A stretch of 64,000 bases of DNA from Persicimonas caeni (GTDB lineage Bacteria; Myxococcota_A; Bradymonadia; Bradymonadales; Bradymonadaceae). Position numbers and translations under genes: made by a program. A model generated the notes under the pieces. The model was given only the letters and a program-made list of their open reading frames with translations. It searched no databases and was not told the DNA's origin. Below, in pieces: positions 42,547-52,900 of this stretch; within the stretch, counting starts at the first letter, position 1, and every line of letters starts with the position of its first letter. The stretch lies in assembly GCF_006517175.1 (NCBI RefSeq), contig NZ_CP041186.1, positions 4,491,074 through 4,555,073 on the forward strand, given 5' to 3'.

Positions 42547-43047
42547 ATGACGACTGACACGCTCCATCGAACAGACTCTCGAAGCTCCACGTCGCTGTGG
42601 ACGAAGCTCTTTGTGACCGAGGACCGCTGGGCTCCGGCCATTTTGCGCCTGACGCTGGCGGTGGTGATGTTTCCGCACGGCGCCCAAAAGCTGTTGGGCT
42701 GGTTTGGCGGTGGCGGCTATAGCGCCACGATGACCAACTTCACCGAGGGAATGGGCCTGCCGTGGATCGTGGCCTTTTTGGTGATCATCATCGAGTTCTT
42801 CGGCGCTCTGGCGCTGGCCCTGGGCGCGGCCACCCGGCTCGCCGCCGCCGGTATTGGGGCGGTGATGATCGGCGCGATCGTCACCGTGCACGCCCAGCAC
42901 GGCTTTTTCATGAACTGGGGAGGCAACCAGGCTGGCGAAGGCTTCGAGTTTCACCTGTTGGCGTTGGGCATCGTGGTGGCGCTGATGGTCGCCGGTGGAG
43001 GCAGCGGCTCGATCGATCGCATGCTCACCACGCGACGCTCCACATAG
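42547..43047 (+). CDS. DoxX family membrane protein
   Basis: A 166 aa inner-membrane protein with four hydrophobic helices. DoxX signatures: PAILRLTLAVVMFPHGAQKL, LGWFGGGGYSATMTNF, and IVAFLVIIIEFFGALALALG. The loop AQHGFFMNWGGNQAGEGFEF precedes the last helix, as in the DoxX/YphA branch. DoxX proteins are linked to thiosulfate/quinone oxidation or redox stress (SodA-DoxX in mycobacteria); the role here is not determined. ATG 42547 has CGGAGG 7 bp upstream; the longer frame from 42499 runs through that site. Confidence 0.88.
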   Translation: MTTDTLHRTDSRSSTSLWTKLFVTEDRWAPAILRLTLAVVMFPHGAQKLLGWFGGGGYSATMTNFTEGMGLPWIVAFLVIIIEFFGALALALGAATRLAAAGIGAVMIGAIVTVHAQHGFFMNWGGNQAGEGFEFHLLALGIVVALMVAGGGSGSIDRMLTTRRST

Positions 43048-43323
43048 CCTGATGGTGCCTCTGGTGCCGATGTGAGGCGCTAAGCATTGACATCTGCGTC
43101 GGGTGTTTTCCTTGAGACTGTAGGTTGAAAGTATCGTTGACCCGGTCTCATGGGGGGCCGGGACGTCCTGTCGCACCACCGCATTCGAGCCGGCCGGTTG
43201 TACGTGACTCGCTCGGCTCGACGATCGAACCAGGTGGTTTCGTCAGGTCTATCACCCGAAAACGAGCAGGCGCCGCCGAGCTGTTGGATATCGCCGGCCG
43301 CGCCGAATCGTGGGGAGGACATG

Positions 43324-43977
43324 ATGAGTACGATCGCACGACGATGGATAGTCTTGTTGGCCGCGCTGATGTTGGCCGGTGCCACTGTAGGCTGCGAACG
43401 AGAAGCCGAGCAGGAAGGCATCGTCGAAGAGGAACAAGAAGGCGTGGCACTCGGTGACGAAGGCATGGAAGGCGGTCTGGGCGATGAGGTCGAGCCCGAA
43501 GCCGCCCGCGAAGAGCTCGCCGAGGGCATGACCGGAGAGGAGGACCTCGAGGAGACCCGCGACGATGTCGCCGACGAGCTGGGCATTCCCACCAATGCGC
43601 TGGTTTTCGGGCCGGATGTGCGTCAGTCGATCCTGAACGCCAATAACGACTTCGAGCGCGAAGCTTGGGGGACCGTTGGCGCCATCGAGCAACAGTTGAC
43701 GCGCATCAATATGCAGGACCTCGACGAAACCGAGCAGCAGGCCGCTCAGGAGCTGCAGCAGCAAATCACCTCGGCTCAACAGAACCTCCAAGAGATGGAG
43801 CGCGCCAGCGAGCAGGAAGCCGAGCAGATGGAGTCGCAGATGGAGGAGGAACTCGGCGAGATTCGCAAAAACTGGAACGAGATCGTCGATAAGATGAAGT
43901 TCGAGGAGCAGCCCGCTGGCGGTGGACCCCTCGAAGATCAGGAAGGCATGATGGAGGGTGAAGAGGGCGGCATGTAG
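43324..43977 (+). CDS. Acidic coiled-coil lipoprotein, unknown function
   Basis: A 217 aa exported lipoprotein. Signal peptide IVLLAALMLAGATVGC with lipobox Cys near residue 22. The mature protein is strongly acidic and Gln/Glu-rich. Residues about 105-190 form a long heptad-like helix (LDETEQQAAQELQQQITSAQ, RASEQEAEQMESQMEEELGE), suggesting a dimeric coiled coil, with a short Gly/Glu/Met tail. No family recognised. Of two adjacent ATGs (43321, 43324) the second has better spacing from GGAGG. A strong terminator follows at 44030. Confidence 0.72.
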   Translation: MSTIARRWIVLLAALMLAGATVGCEREAEQEGIVEEEQEGVALGDEGMEGGLGDEVEPEAAREELAEGMTGEEDLEETRDDVADELGIPTNALVFGPDVRQSILNANNDFEREAWGTVGAIEQQLTRINMQDLDETEQQAAQELQQQITSAQQNLQEMERASEQEAEQMESQMEEELGEIRKNWNEIVDKMKFEEQPAGGGPLEDQEGMMEGEEGGM

Positions 43978-44029
43978 CCCCGCCTCTCCTCTCCAGACCG
44001 GCCTGCCTGGGCCGGCTGTCGAGCACGAT

Positions 44030-44068
44030 GGGCGCGGCGCCGAATGGGCGTCGCGCCCTCTTCTTTTA
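44030..44068 (+). terminator. Strong intrinsic terminator
   Basis: GGGCGCGGCGCC (44030-44041), loop GAATG, GGCGTCGCGCCC (44047-44058), then TCTTCTTTTA. Twelve pairs with one G-U. The clearest rho-independent terminator in the window; it ends the coiled-coil lipoprotein transcript. Confidence 0.85.
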
Positions 44069-44090
44069 TACGCCTTTTATGGCATTGCCT

Positions 44091-44119
44091 TTGTGAACTT
44101 ACCTCCGGAGCGCTATAGT
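44091..44119 (+). promoter_or_regulatory. Housekeeping-type promoter for lipoprotein 44191
   Basis: TTGTGA (44091-44096), 17 bp, TATAGT (44114-44119), just downstream of the terminator and about 65 bp before the expected leader of the next gene. Good match to a sigma-70 promoter; no operator seen. Confidence 0.55.
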
Positions 44120-44190
44120 TTACGGCAGAGACATCTGTCGACAAAACTTGGCGTTTTTGGTGCCCCTTGTGGTGCGCCTCAGAGGTAGTT

Positions 44191-46230
44191 ATGCAGTATT
44201 CGATCGCGAAGGCGTGGCGCTCGTTCGTTCCCGTGGGACTTGTGTGCCTGCTCGCTACCGCGAACGCGTGTTCTCCAGCTGAGGACGCGCCCGGCGGCGA
44301 GAGCTCGACGGCCAACGGACGCATCGAAGCGCTGAGTCAAGCCAATCCGGTCTGTGGTCTCGATGTGCTGCCCTCACCGGCTCGGCCGGCCGAAGACCCC
44401 TGCACGGCAGGCGAGCTGATCTTGGACGGACCCCTCGCGGCGAGCACAAGTTGGGGAGACTCCTCGAGGGACACTTTTCATCTCACCGACGCCAGCCGCG
44501 TGTGCATCCGCGTCGACGGCGCTTTCGGGGCGCGCGTGCACGTCGACGGAACCCCTGTGATGCCTCGACCACGTGAGGCGGGCAGTAGCACCACCAACCA
44601 TTTTGCGCTGGAGCTCGATGCCGGAACGCATCACCTGAGCCTGCACGGCGCCGACGAAGTCGAAGTACGCGCGTCGCGTATCCGGCCCGGCCAAGTCACC
44701 GTGATGGGCCAAAATGGGATCGTGGAGCTGACCAACGTCGCCGTCGACCACCCGATGTTCTCGCCCAACGGCGACGACTACCACGACACGGCCTTATTCA
44801 ACGCTGACAATTTTCCGTGGTACCTGCCCGGCGAGTATAGCGGGTATTTCGACTACTACCTCGACTGGGAGTGGGAGGTTATCGACGCCCAGACTTGCCA
44901 GTCCTACGGCGTGGTGCTCGACGGCGCCACCCAGGTCAACTCGCCGACCAACGTTCAGGCATTGTGGGATGGCTCGGACCCTCAGGCGTCGACCAGCGTA
45001 CAAGCGCTCGGCTCGAGCAACCTCGAGGGGCCGGCGATCTCCGACGGCTCCTACATCTACCAATATCGCGCCGATCTGATGCGCTCGGACGGACTTTGGC
45101 TCGACACGGTGGTCTCCTATCCGCACGGGGTGCTGGTCAACTCGCAGAGCTCGCGCTGGCCCAACAGTTTCGGAGGCACAGGCCCGCTGAGCGTCAACAG
45201 CTTGTCGAATGCCAAATTTATCTCGGCCTGCGACCCTAACACCGATCCCTACAGCTGTCTGTGCCCTGCACAGCTCGAGGAAGGCACCCGGTGCACGGCT
45301 ATCTCGAGCGTCGACCTCGCGACTTTCGACGATCCGAACAACCTGCCCCAAGGCTTTATCAGCTCGACCTACGATTCGGCGACCGACCGCTGGACGGTGG
45401 TCGCCGACATGCGCACCTTCAATGGCGGCGGGCTGATCCCGCAGACCAACGGGGACTGGGCTACCATCGGCGAGCTGCAGCAATTCGTCTCCGATTTGAC
45501 CGGCGTGCCGGTCGACTCGACGAGCGATCGCCTGTTCAACTTCGACTATATCCAGCTCGGCTACTCCACACCGGTTCACGCCAACAAGCCGGTCGTGGGC
45601 TTCAACCACTTCCTGCTCGACGTGATCAGCGACCACAATGGCGCGGTGACCATCGGCAGCACGACCTACGACGTACCCACGCTCTTCGCCAACGGCGGGC
45701 CGAACACGCCCGCTGCCTACGATATCGGCAGCGATCGCGACGGCGACGAGTGCTACCACAACGGCAATACCAACGGGACCACCGAGATCGAGGCGCGCAG
45801 TTGCACCGAACTGCGCATGGCTAACTTGGACCCCGGGGCGAGCAACGTAGGGATCTACCGCATCAAGACGCGCATCTTCGAGATGCTCGTCGACGGCCAA
45901 GGGACCACCCGCGAATACTCTTGTAACTCGTCGGGCACCGAATGCCTGATTCGTAGCTACCAGCGTGACGCCGAAGCCATCAAACTCACGCGCGAGCACT
46001 ACTACGAAGATGGCTCCAATCTCTTGTTGGGTCCGTCCCCTACTCGGTCTTATACCGACTTGCCGATGTTGATCGTCGAGACCGACCGCTACTTCGACGA
46101 CAACGGCCAAGACAGCTCCTACGACGGGGTCTGCTCGCGCGGGGAGCTTACGCGTGATAGCATGGAAATCCCGTTGGACTCGGCCGATGGGGCGCTGCCC
46201 TCGACGTGTATCGTTAACGGGACCTTTTAG
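44191..46230 (+). CDS. Exported lipoprotein with FlgD-like beta domain
   Basis: A 679 aa lipoprotein. Signal peptide (SFVPVGLVCLLATANAC) with lipobox Cys, followed by a Ser/Gly linker. Residues about 55-165 form a beta-rich domain resembling pre-peptidase-type sandwiches (DASRVCIRVDGAFGARVHVD, HFALELDAGTHHLSLHG). Then VDHPMFSPNGDDYHDTALF introduces a FlgD/Big-like unit, of the type often found at exported protein C-termini (SPNGDGxND). The remaining 400 residues have Cys pairs and acidic loops (DIGSDRDGDECYHNGNTNGT) and are not recognised. ATG 44191 has CAGAGGTAG just upstream. Own promoter at 44091. Confidence 0.75.
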   Translation: MQYSIAKAWRSFVPVGLVCLLATANACSPAEDAPGGESSTANGRIEALSQANPVCGLDVLPSPARPAEDPCTAGELILDGPLAASTSWGDSSRDTFHLTDASRVCIRVDGAFGARVHVDGTPVMPRPREAGSSTTNHFALELDAGTHHLSLHGADEVEVRASRIRPGQVTVMGQNGIVELTNVAVDHPMFSPNGDDYHDTALFNADNFPWYLPGEYSGYFDYYLDWEWEVIDAQTCQSYGVVLDGATQVNSPTNVQALWDGSDPQASTSVQALGSSNLEGPAISDGSYIYQYRADLMRSDGLWLDTVVSYPHGVLVNSQSSRWPNSFGGTGPLSVNSLSNAKFISACDPNTDPYSCLCPAQLEEGTRCTAISSVDLATFDDPNNLPQGFISSTYDSATDRWTVVADMRTFNGGGLIPQTNGDWATIGELQQFVSDLTGVPVDSTSDRLFNFDYIQLGYSTPVHANKPVVGFNHFLLDVISDHNGAVTIGSTTYDVPTLFANGGPNTPAAYDIGSDRDGDECYHNGNTNGTTEIEARSCTELRMANLDPGASNVGIYRIKTRIFEMLVDGQGTTREYSCNSSGTECLIRSYQRDAEAIKLTREHYYEDGSNLLLGPSPTRSYTDLPMLIVETDRYFDDNGQDSSYDGVCSRGELTRDSMEIPLDSADGALPSTCIVNGTF

Positions 46231-46252
46231 GTGCACTGATTAGGTGCACTGA
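46227..46252. repeat. Perfect 13 bp tandem duplication at a stop codon
   Basis: TTAGGTGCACTGA twice in direct tandem (46227-46239, 46240-46252). The first copy includes the TAG stop of the lipoprotein, and each contains the palindrome GTGCAC. Probably a slippage duplication; it lies in the 58 bp before the next kinase gene and could also form paired operator sites. Confidence 0.6.
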
Positions 46253-46288
46253 ACGCGTTCTTATGTGTTGTAACCAGGGATTTTAGGC

Positions 46289-49200
46289 GTGAGTGACCGT
46301 ACGCCGAATACGCCGAATACGCCGATTCCGCCGACGCCGGACCACCATCGGCGTCCGAATCTGTCGACGCTCGATCATTGCGACACCCCGAGAGGGTTGT
46401 CGAATCCGTCGTCGATCGTCCACGAGACCCTCGGCCCCTTTGAGGTTCACGAGTCCATCGGTCGGGGCGGCATGGGCGTGGTGTTGCGCGGCAGGCACCT
46501 CGAGCAACAGGTGCCGGTGGCCATCAAGGTCATCACCGGCTCGCGCTCGGTCGACGCACATATGCGCCGCCGACTGCGCAACGAGGTTCAGGCGGTCGCC
46601 GCGCTGCACCACCCGGGCATCGTCATGGTCTTCGACTACGGCGAAGTCGGCCAGTCCACCGAGCTATTGCGCGAAGACGACGTTCACCGGGGGACTCCTT
46701 ATTTCGTCATGGAGTTGGCCCAGCGCGGCACCCTGCGCGACCTGGCCGGCAGGGTGCATTGGCATCAGGCCCGCGCGATCTTGTTGACGCTGCTCGATGC
46801 CCTTGCCCACGCTCATGCCGCCGGGGTGATCCACCGCGACATCAAGCCCGAAAATATTTTGCTCGCGCGCTGGAATGGCCGGTTGATCCCGAAGCTGGCT
46901 GACTTCGGAATCGCCTTCGCCGTCGATGGGGGAGCTGCCACCTCGCATTGTATCGGGACGCCACGCTACATGGCGCCCGAGCAGATCAATCAACCCTGGC
47001 GCACCCACGGGCCGTGGTCGGACCTCTACTCCCTGGGGTGTGTGGCCTACGAGTTGCTCAGCGGCATGGAGCTGTTCCAAGGTTCGGACGTCGTCAAGAT
47101 CTACCAAGAGCACTTCCGCGCCGAGTATCCTCGCCTCGACTCGGTCGTTCCCGTGCCTCCCGAGGTTCAGGGATGGCTCGACAAGATGCTCGCCCGGGAT
47201 GTCGACGATCGTTTTCAGTCGGCGGCCGAGGCGGCCAAAGCCCTGGCGGCTATCGACGATCACGGCTTGCCCGATACCACGCCCGCCGAGGTGGTCTCCT
47301 TCGAGTTTGCCCAACTCACGCCGGTGCTCGACGCGCTGCTCGAGTCCGGCTCGTCGGTCGAGTCGCCCACGAAGAGCACCCTGACCCAGTTGCCCGAGCA
47401 GTGGCCACCGCCGACCGTCGAGCCGATGTCGATGCGCATCGTGGGGACCGGGCTGGGGCTCTACGGGCTGCGCGCTATCCCGCTGATTGGCCGCGACGCC
47501 GAGCTCGACCGCATGTGGCGTGCTCTGAGAGACGCAGAGTCGACCGCTGAGAGCCGCGTGGTGGTGCTTCGTGGCAGCCAGGGGGCGGGAAAGACCCGGC
47601 TGGTCGACTGGTTCACCCAGAGGATCAAGGAGTTCGGCGCCGCCACGATCATGCGCGCCACCCACAGCGCCGAAGGCGGCGGCGCCGATGGGCTGGGGCT
47701 GATGCTCGCGCGGCACTTTCGCATCTTGGGCACCAGCGACCAGCAGGCCGAGCGGGTGATTCGCGAGGCGCTGGCCAAAGTCGGCATCGAATCGGACTAC
47801 GATTGTCAGGCGATGGTGCGCATCGCGCGTCCCTTCTTGGAGGTCGGTGAGTCGGAAAACTCGGTGACTATCGATAATCCCACCCAACGCCACGCCGTGA
47901 TCCAGCGCTACTTGCAGGCGTTGGCCGAGCAGCGGCCGGTCATTATCTGGTGTGACGATGTGCAGTGGGGAAGCGACGCGATCGAGTTTGCTCGCTTCGT
48001 GCGTCGTCACTCCGACTCCACCGGCAGAGTCTTGCTGATCCTGTCGGCGACCGACGATGCGCTTGCCGAGTGTCCCGAGGAGCGTGACCTGCTCGATATT
48101 CTTCTCGAGCAGGACCGGGTCGACGAACTCCTCGTCGAGCCACTTGCCCCAGTCGAGCACGAGCGTCTGGTCCAAGAGTTGCTGTTGCTGGAGGGGGAAC
48201 TCGCTCGCGAGGTGGTCGCCAAGACCGCCGGCAATCCGCTCTTCGCCGTCGAACTCATCGGAGACTGGATCGAACAAGGAGTCCTCGAGAGTGGCGAGCG
48301 CGGCTTTGTGCTGCGCGAAGGGGTCGAGCCGACCATCCCCGACCACCTGCACCAGGTGTGGGTCAAGCGTTTCGAGGCGCTTCTCGACGAGCACTCCGAC
48401 TATGCGCGAGATGCGCTGGAGTTGGCCGCCGCGCTTGGTCAAGACGTCCAGTTCGCCGAGTGGGAGGGCGTGTGCGACCTGGCCGGGGTGCGTCTGGACG
48501 AAAACTTGGCCGCCGACTTGGCCGAGCGTCGCTTCATTCGCTACACCGAGGCTGGCTTCACATTTGCGCACGCCATCATGCGAGAGAGCATCGAGCGTCT
48601 GGCGCGAAACCACGGCACATGGGTCGCCCGTCGGCGCCATTGCGCCACCTTGGTCGAGACGCTCTACGATATATCCATGCCTCACCACGCAGAACGCTTC
48701 GGCCGTTATGCCATGAGCGCTCACGAGTTCAGCCGCGCCTTCGAACCGTTGGTCGAGGGCGCTCGCGGGCGCAGGCGACGCGGCGAGTACCGCGCCGCTC
48801 AGCGACTGTTGTCCTCGAGCCTACGTTGCCTCGAGCAGATGGATGCGCCCGAAAATGACCGGCGTTGGGGAGATGTGTGGGTGATTCGTGCACGCACCTA
48901 TCTGAACAACAGGCAGCCGCGTGAGGCGGCTCCTTGGGCCCGACGGGCGATGGACGCTGCTGAGCGCCATGGATGGACCGAGATTTACGCCCAAGCGATG
49001 GGTTGGCTGGGTATGTCCTTGCAGTGGATGGGAGACAAAGCGGCCTCCGAGACGATTCACCGGGCTTGTGAGTTGCTAACCACCATCGACACCGACGCAC
49101 CGATGCGTGGAGTCTTTGGATCGGTGGCGCACGTGCTGACGAGTCTACGCAATTTCGAAGCAGCCGAACTTATGCTCGACCGGGATCTGGAGGCAGCAAC

Positions 49201-49858
49201 ACGCGAAGGCGACGAACTCGCCATCGCCCACAACCACCACCTTCGGGTGCGCCATGCCTTTTTCCAGCACAAGTGGAATCAGGCCCTGCAGTATGGCGAG
49301 GAGACAATGGCGCTGTGCGATAGGCTGGGACACCTTCCCGGAAAAGGCTTGTGTTTGGAAATCATGTCCGAAGCCCACCGCCTCATGGGAAATTTCGAGC
49401 GCGCTGAAGATCTTTATCGCGAATGCGTCGCCCTTCAGCACACTATCGGCGTGCCCACGGCGGTCTCGGAGACCAACCTCGCCCACATTCTGCTCAATCG
49501 CGGCCGCATCCAAGAGGCCGAGCGCTACTTCACGCGCGCGGCCAACACCTTCGCGGACACCGGGCGTCGCCTCTTTCACGTGGTGGCAGTTGCAGGCTTG
49601 CTGGCCTGTGCGAGCGCCCAGAAGCTGTGGGACGCCGTCGGAGAACACCTCGACTTCATTCGCGACTTCTTCGACGAGAGTGACGCCAGTGAGCGCGATC
49701 TCGCGCTGCTCCTCGAGTTCGCCGGCGATCACCTCCGCGACGCCGGCCAGTTTCGTGACGCCGTCGCCGTCTACACCCTGGCCGTCCAGCAGTGGCATGG
49801 ACTTGGTGATGAAGAGCGGGTCGACCAAGTCATGGGCAAGATCTCGCGCTGGACATAG
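46289..49858 (+). CDS. PknK-like Ser/Thr kinase/AAA ATPase/TPR protein (copy B)
   Basis: A 1189 aa protein, close paralogue of 38913. The N-terminal 45 residues are Pro/Thr-rich (ACGCCGAAT microsatellite). Kinase: IGRGGMGVVLRG, VAIKVI, HRDIKPENILLA, LADFGIAFAV, GTPRYMAPEQIN, SDLYSLGCVAYELLSG. The ATPase begins LIGRDAELDRM, with Walker A GSQGAGKTRLV and Walker B VIIWCDDVQWG. The helical C-terminal half has TPR-like repeats (FERAEDLYRECVALQHTIGV, EAERYFTRAANTFADTGRRL). The kinase and ATPase blocks match copy A nearly motif for motif while the N-termini differ, pointing to duplication then divergence of the input end. GTG start after TTTTAGGC, weak. It is followed 87 bp later by a third kinase. 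Confidence 0.9.
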   Translation: MSDRTPNTPNTPIPPTPDHHRRPNLSTLDHCDTPRGLSNPSSIVHETLGPFEVHESIGRGGMGVVLRGRHLEQQVPVAIKVITGSRSVDAHMRRRLRNEVQAVAALHHPGIVMVFDYGEVGQSTELLREDDVHRGTPYFVMELAQRGTLRDLAGRVHWHQARAILLTLLDALAHAHAAGVIHRDIKPENILLARWNGRLIPKLADFGIAFAVDGGAATSHCIGTPRYMAPEQINQPWRTHGPWSDLYSLGCVAYELLSGMELFQGSDVVKIYQEHFRAEYPRLDSVVPVPPEVQGWLDKMLARDVDDRFQSAAEAAKALAAIDDHGLPDTTPAEVVSFEFAQLTPVLDALLESGSSVESPTKSTLTQLPEQWPPPTVEPMSMRIVGTGLGLYGLRAIPLIGRDAELDRMWRALRDAESTAESRVVVLRGSQGAGKTRLVDWFTQRIKEFGAATIMRATHSAEGGGADGLGLMLARHFRILGTSDQQAERVIREALAKVGIESDYDCQAMVRIARPFLEVGESENSVTIDNPTQRHAVIQRYLQALAEQRPVIIWCDDVQWGSDAIEFARFVRRHSDSTGRVLLILSATDDALAECPEERDLLDILLEQDRVDELLVEPLAPVEHERLVQELLLLEGELAREVVAKTAGNPLFAVELIGDWIEQGVLESGERGFVLREGVEPTIPDHLHQVWVKRFEALLDEHSDYARDALELAAALGQDVQFAEWEGVCDLAGVRLDENLAADLAERRFIRYTEAGFTFAHAIMRESIERLARNHGTWVARRRHCATLVETLYDISMPHHAERFGRYAMSAHEFSRAFEPLVEGARGRRRRGEYRAAQRLLSSSLRCLEQMDAPENDRRWGDVWVIRARTYLNNRQPREAAPWARRAMDAAERHGWTEIYAQAMGWLGMSLQWMGDKAASETIHRACELLTTIDTDAPMRGVFGSVAHVLTSLRNFEAAELMLDRDLEAATREGDELAIAHNHHLRVRHAFFQHKWNQALQYGEETMALCDRLGHLPGKGLCLEIMSEAHRLMGNFERAEDLYRECVALQHTIGVPTAVSETNLAHILLNRGRIQEAERYFTRAANTFADTGRRLFHVVAVAGLLACASAQKLWDAVGEHLDFIRDFFDESDASERDLALLLEFAGDHLRDAGQFRDAVAVYTLAVQQWHGLGDEERVDQVMGKISRWT

Positions 49859-49945
49859 GTCCGGTCTTCGACGCTCAGATTGGTTGCGCTGCTGTGGGGT
49901 TCGGGAGATACTCGGGAGCTGAGCACCTCTTGCAACCGAATCCCG

Positions 49946-52900
49946 ATGCATCGATTAGCGACGGATGACGACCAGGTCGGACGGGTATGGGCCGATCGCT
50001 TCGAGATTCGACGCCGCCTTGGCGCCGGAGGCCTCGGCGTCGTCTACGAAGCCTTCGACCAAGACCGCCAGGAGCGCGTCGCCGTCAAGACGTTGCTGCA
50101 CCTGAGCCCCAGCGGCTTGTACTCGTTCAAGCGCGAGTTTCGCACCCTGGCCGAGATTCAGCACCCCAACCTGGTACGCCTCGGTGAGCTGATTCACGAC
50201 GGCGAGCGCTGGTTTTTCAGCATGGAGTTGCTCGAGGGGCAAGACTTCATTACCTACGTGCACGGCGGCCATCCTCCGGCCAATTTCCGTTCTTTACCCC
50301 GAGGGCGGGGGCGCGAGAGTTTTCCGCGCTTCGAGCCCGACTCCGATACGCTGCCGATCGACCGGCCGGCCTCCCAGCCCGAGACCCACGAGGTCGATCT
50401 CGAACGGCTGCGCGCAGCGCTCGGGCAGCTGACCGGCGGACTGCTCGCGTTGCACCGCGCCGAGCTCGTCCACCGCGACATCAAGCCGTCCAACCTGATG
50501 GTGACGCGTGATGGGCGAGTGGTCATCCTCGACTTCGGATTGGTCGCCCAGCTCTACGACAAGCTACTGCCGTCGAATAGCCAACACGACGTGGTGGGGA
50601 CCGTGCCGTACCTGTCGCCCGAGCAGGGGCGCGGCCGACGAGTCGGGCCGGCGACCGACTGGTACAGCGTGGGCGTGCTGCTCTACCAGATCTTTACCGG
50701 CTTCTATCCCTTTGAAGGAAAGCCCCTGGCGGTGCTCTTGCAAAAGGTGTCCGAGCCGGCTCCCGACGTGCGTCTGCTCGCCCCGCACATGCCCGAAGAC
50801 CTCGCCAGCTTGTGCATGGACCTGCTCGAGACCGAGCCCCAGGCGCGACCCACAGGCGAGGATGTCGCTGCCAGACTGGGCATCGCCAGCGCGGATATCG
50901 AGTCGGTCGTGACCTCCGCTGCGGCGCTGGGGCCTCGGCCGCCCTCGGTGGAGTTCGTCGGCCGCCACGCCGAACTCGACGCGCTCGCAGACGCGCTCGC
51001 CGACACAGGGCCGCGCCAGAGCGCCAGCGTCTTTGTGTCGGGGGCAGCCGGCGTCGGCAAATCCTCGCTGGTGCATCGCTTCCTGTTCAGTCAGGCCTCC
51101 GACGACACCCTGATCTTTACAGGCCGCTGCTACGAGCGCGAGTCGGTTCCGTACAACGGCTTCGATGGGATCATCGACGGGTTGAGTCACTTTCTCAAAG
51201 GCCTCGACGAAGGGGAGGTCGCCGACCTTCTGCCCATCGACGCGGCGCTGCTGGGCCGTGTCTTTCCCGTCTTGCTCCGCGTTCCCGCCATCCCCGAGTT
51301 CCGTGGGATGACGACGCGCGAGGAGTCGAGCGAGCTGCGCGCGCGCGCTTTCGATGCGCTCGTCAGGTTGCTGGCGAACGTGCGCAGAGACTACGCGATG
51401 ATCCTGTTCGTCGATGACCTGCAGTGGGCTGACCGTGAGACGCTCGAGCTCCTCGAGCGGGTCAGCCACCCCGAGCGAGGCGCCGGCGCGCTGCTCGTGG
51501 CGACGTTGCGCCGCGAAGATGACGGCTCGTATGGAGCTTATGGTCCGCAGGGACTCGAGACGCTGTGCGAGTATGCCCCCGACGTGCGCCTGATCGAGCT
51601 CGACAACCTGCCCGAGCGGGACACCCGCGACCTGCTCGCCAGGCTGTGGCCGCAGCAGCAGGATCTGGACACCGACGCCATCGAGCGGCTCGTCGACGAC
51701 ACCCGCGGCCATCCGCTGTTGCTGCGCGAGTTGGTGCGCCACCTGTCCGCAAAGGATTCGAGGGGCGCGACGGATTCCGGTGAGCCAATCGAGCCGGCCG
51801 AGCCCGACGTGAACCTGGCGACGATCCTCTGGCGGCGCGTCGAGCGCCTGGGCGAGTTGGAGCGCGAGCTCATCGAGCTCGTCTGTGTCTCGGGCATTCC
51901 GGTCAACCTCGACCTGCTCGCCGTGGCGCTCGACGAGGGCATCGGCGCGATGCTCGGCGCCGCCGAGCGCCTGGAGACGACTCGTCTGGTGCGCATGGAG
52001 AAGCGCCGGCGGCATCGACGCGTGGTCGCCTACCACGACCGCATCCGGGAGTCGGTCGTCGACCACCTGTCGGACGAGCAGCGCAGCGCCCACCACGCGC
52101 GGCTGGCGCGCGCCTATCAGGCCGAGCCCAACCTGCTCGAGGACCCGATGGTGCTGGTGGGCCACCTCGAGCACGCCGGCCGCGCCGAGCTCGCCGCCCA
52201 GTATGCCGTCGAGGCGGCCGAGCAGGCCGAGCGCGCGTTTGCCTTCGAGCGCGCCGCTCGTCTCTACCGACGCGCGCTCGAAGCGGAAGACGTCGGCGCC
52301 GACGACCGGCTGCGCCTGCAGATCCAGCTCGCCGAGATGGTCCTCAACAGCGGTCATTCCATCGACGCCGCCCACGAGTTTCAGGTCGCCGCCGAGCTGT
52401 GCACGGACGCCCCCAGGCGTCGCGCGCTGCGTCGTCGGGCCGCCGAGGCGTTGCTGATCAACGGCGACGTTGGCGGCGGCCTCGAGCAATTCGAGTCGGT
52501 GCTCGCCGACACCGGGCTGAGCATCTCGACGAGCACCGTGGGGCTGGTCGTGTCGACCCTCTGGCATAACCTGCGCCTGAAGTGGCGTGGGCTCGGATTC
52601 GTGCCGCGTGATCCCGACAAGATCGAGCCTTCCCAGCTCGAGCGCCTCGAGCTTCTGTCGAGCATGTCGCGCCAGATTAGCTTCATCGACCCGGTTTTTG
52701 GGTTCAACTACCGGGTGCGCGCCCTGCTGTTGGCGCTGTCGTTGGGACACCGCCCGGCCATCGTCGAGGGCATCGCCCTGCAGGCGGTCGCCTACGCGGC
52801 GCGCGGCGGCGAGAGCGCCGAAGCGCGTTGTGAGGAGCTCTTGGAGACAGCCACGCAAATCGCGACGACCGACGCAGAGATGGGCGTCATCATGGGGTGT

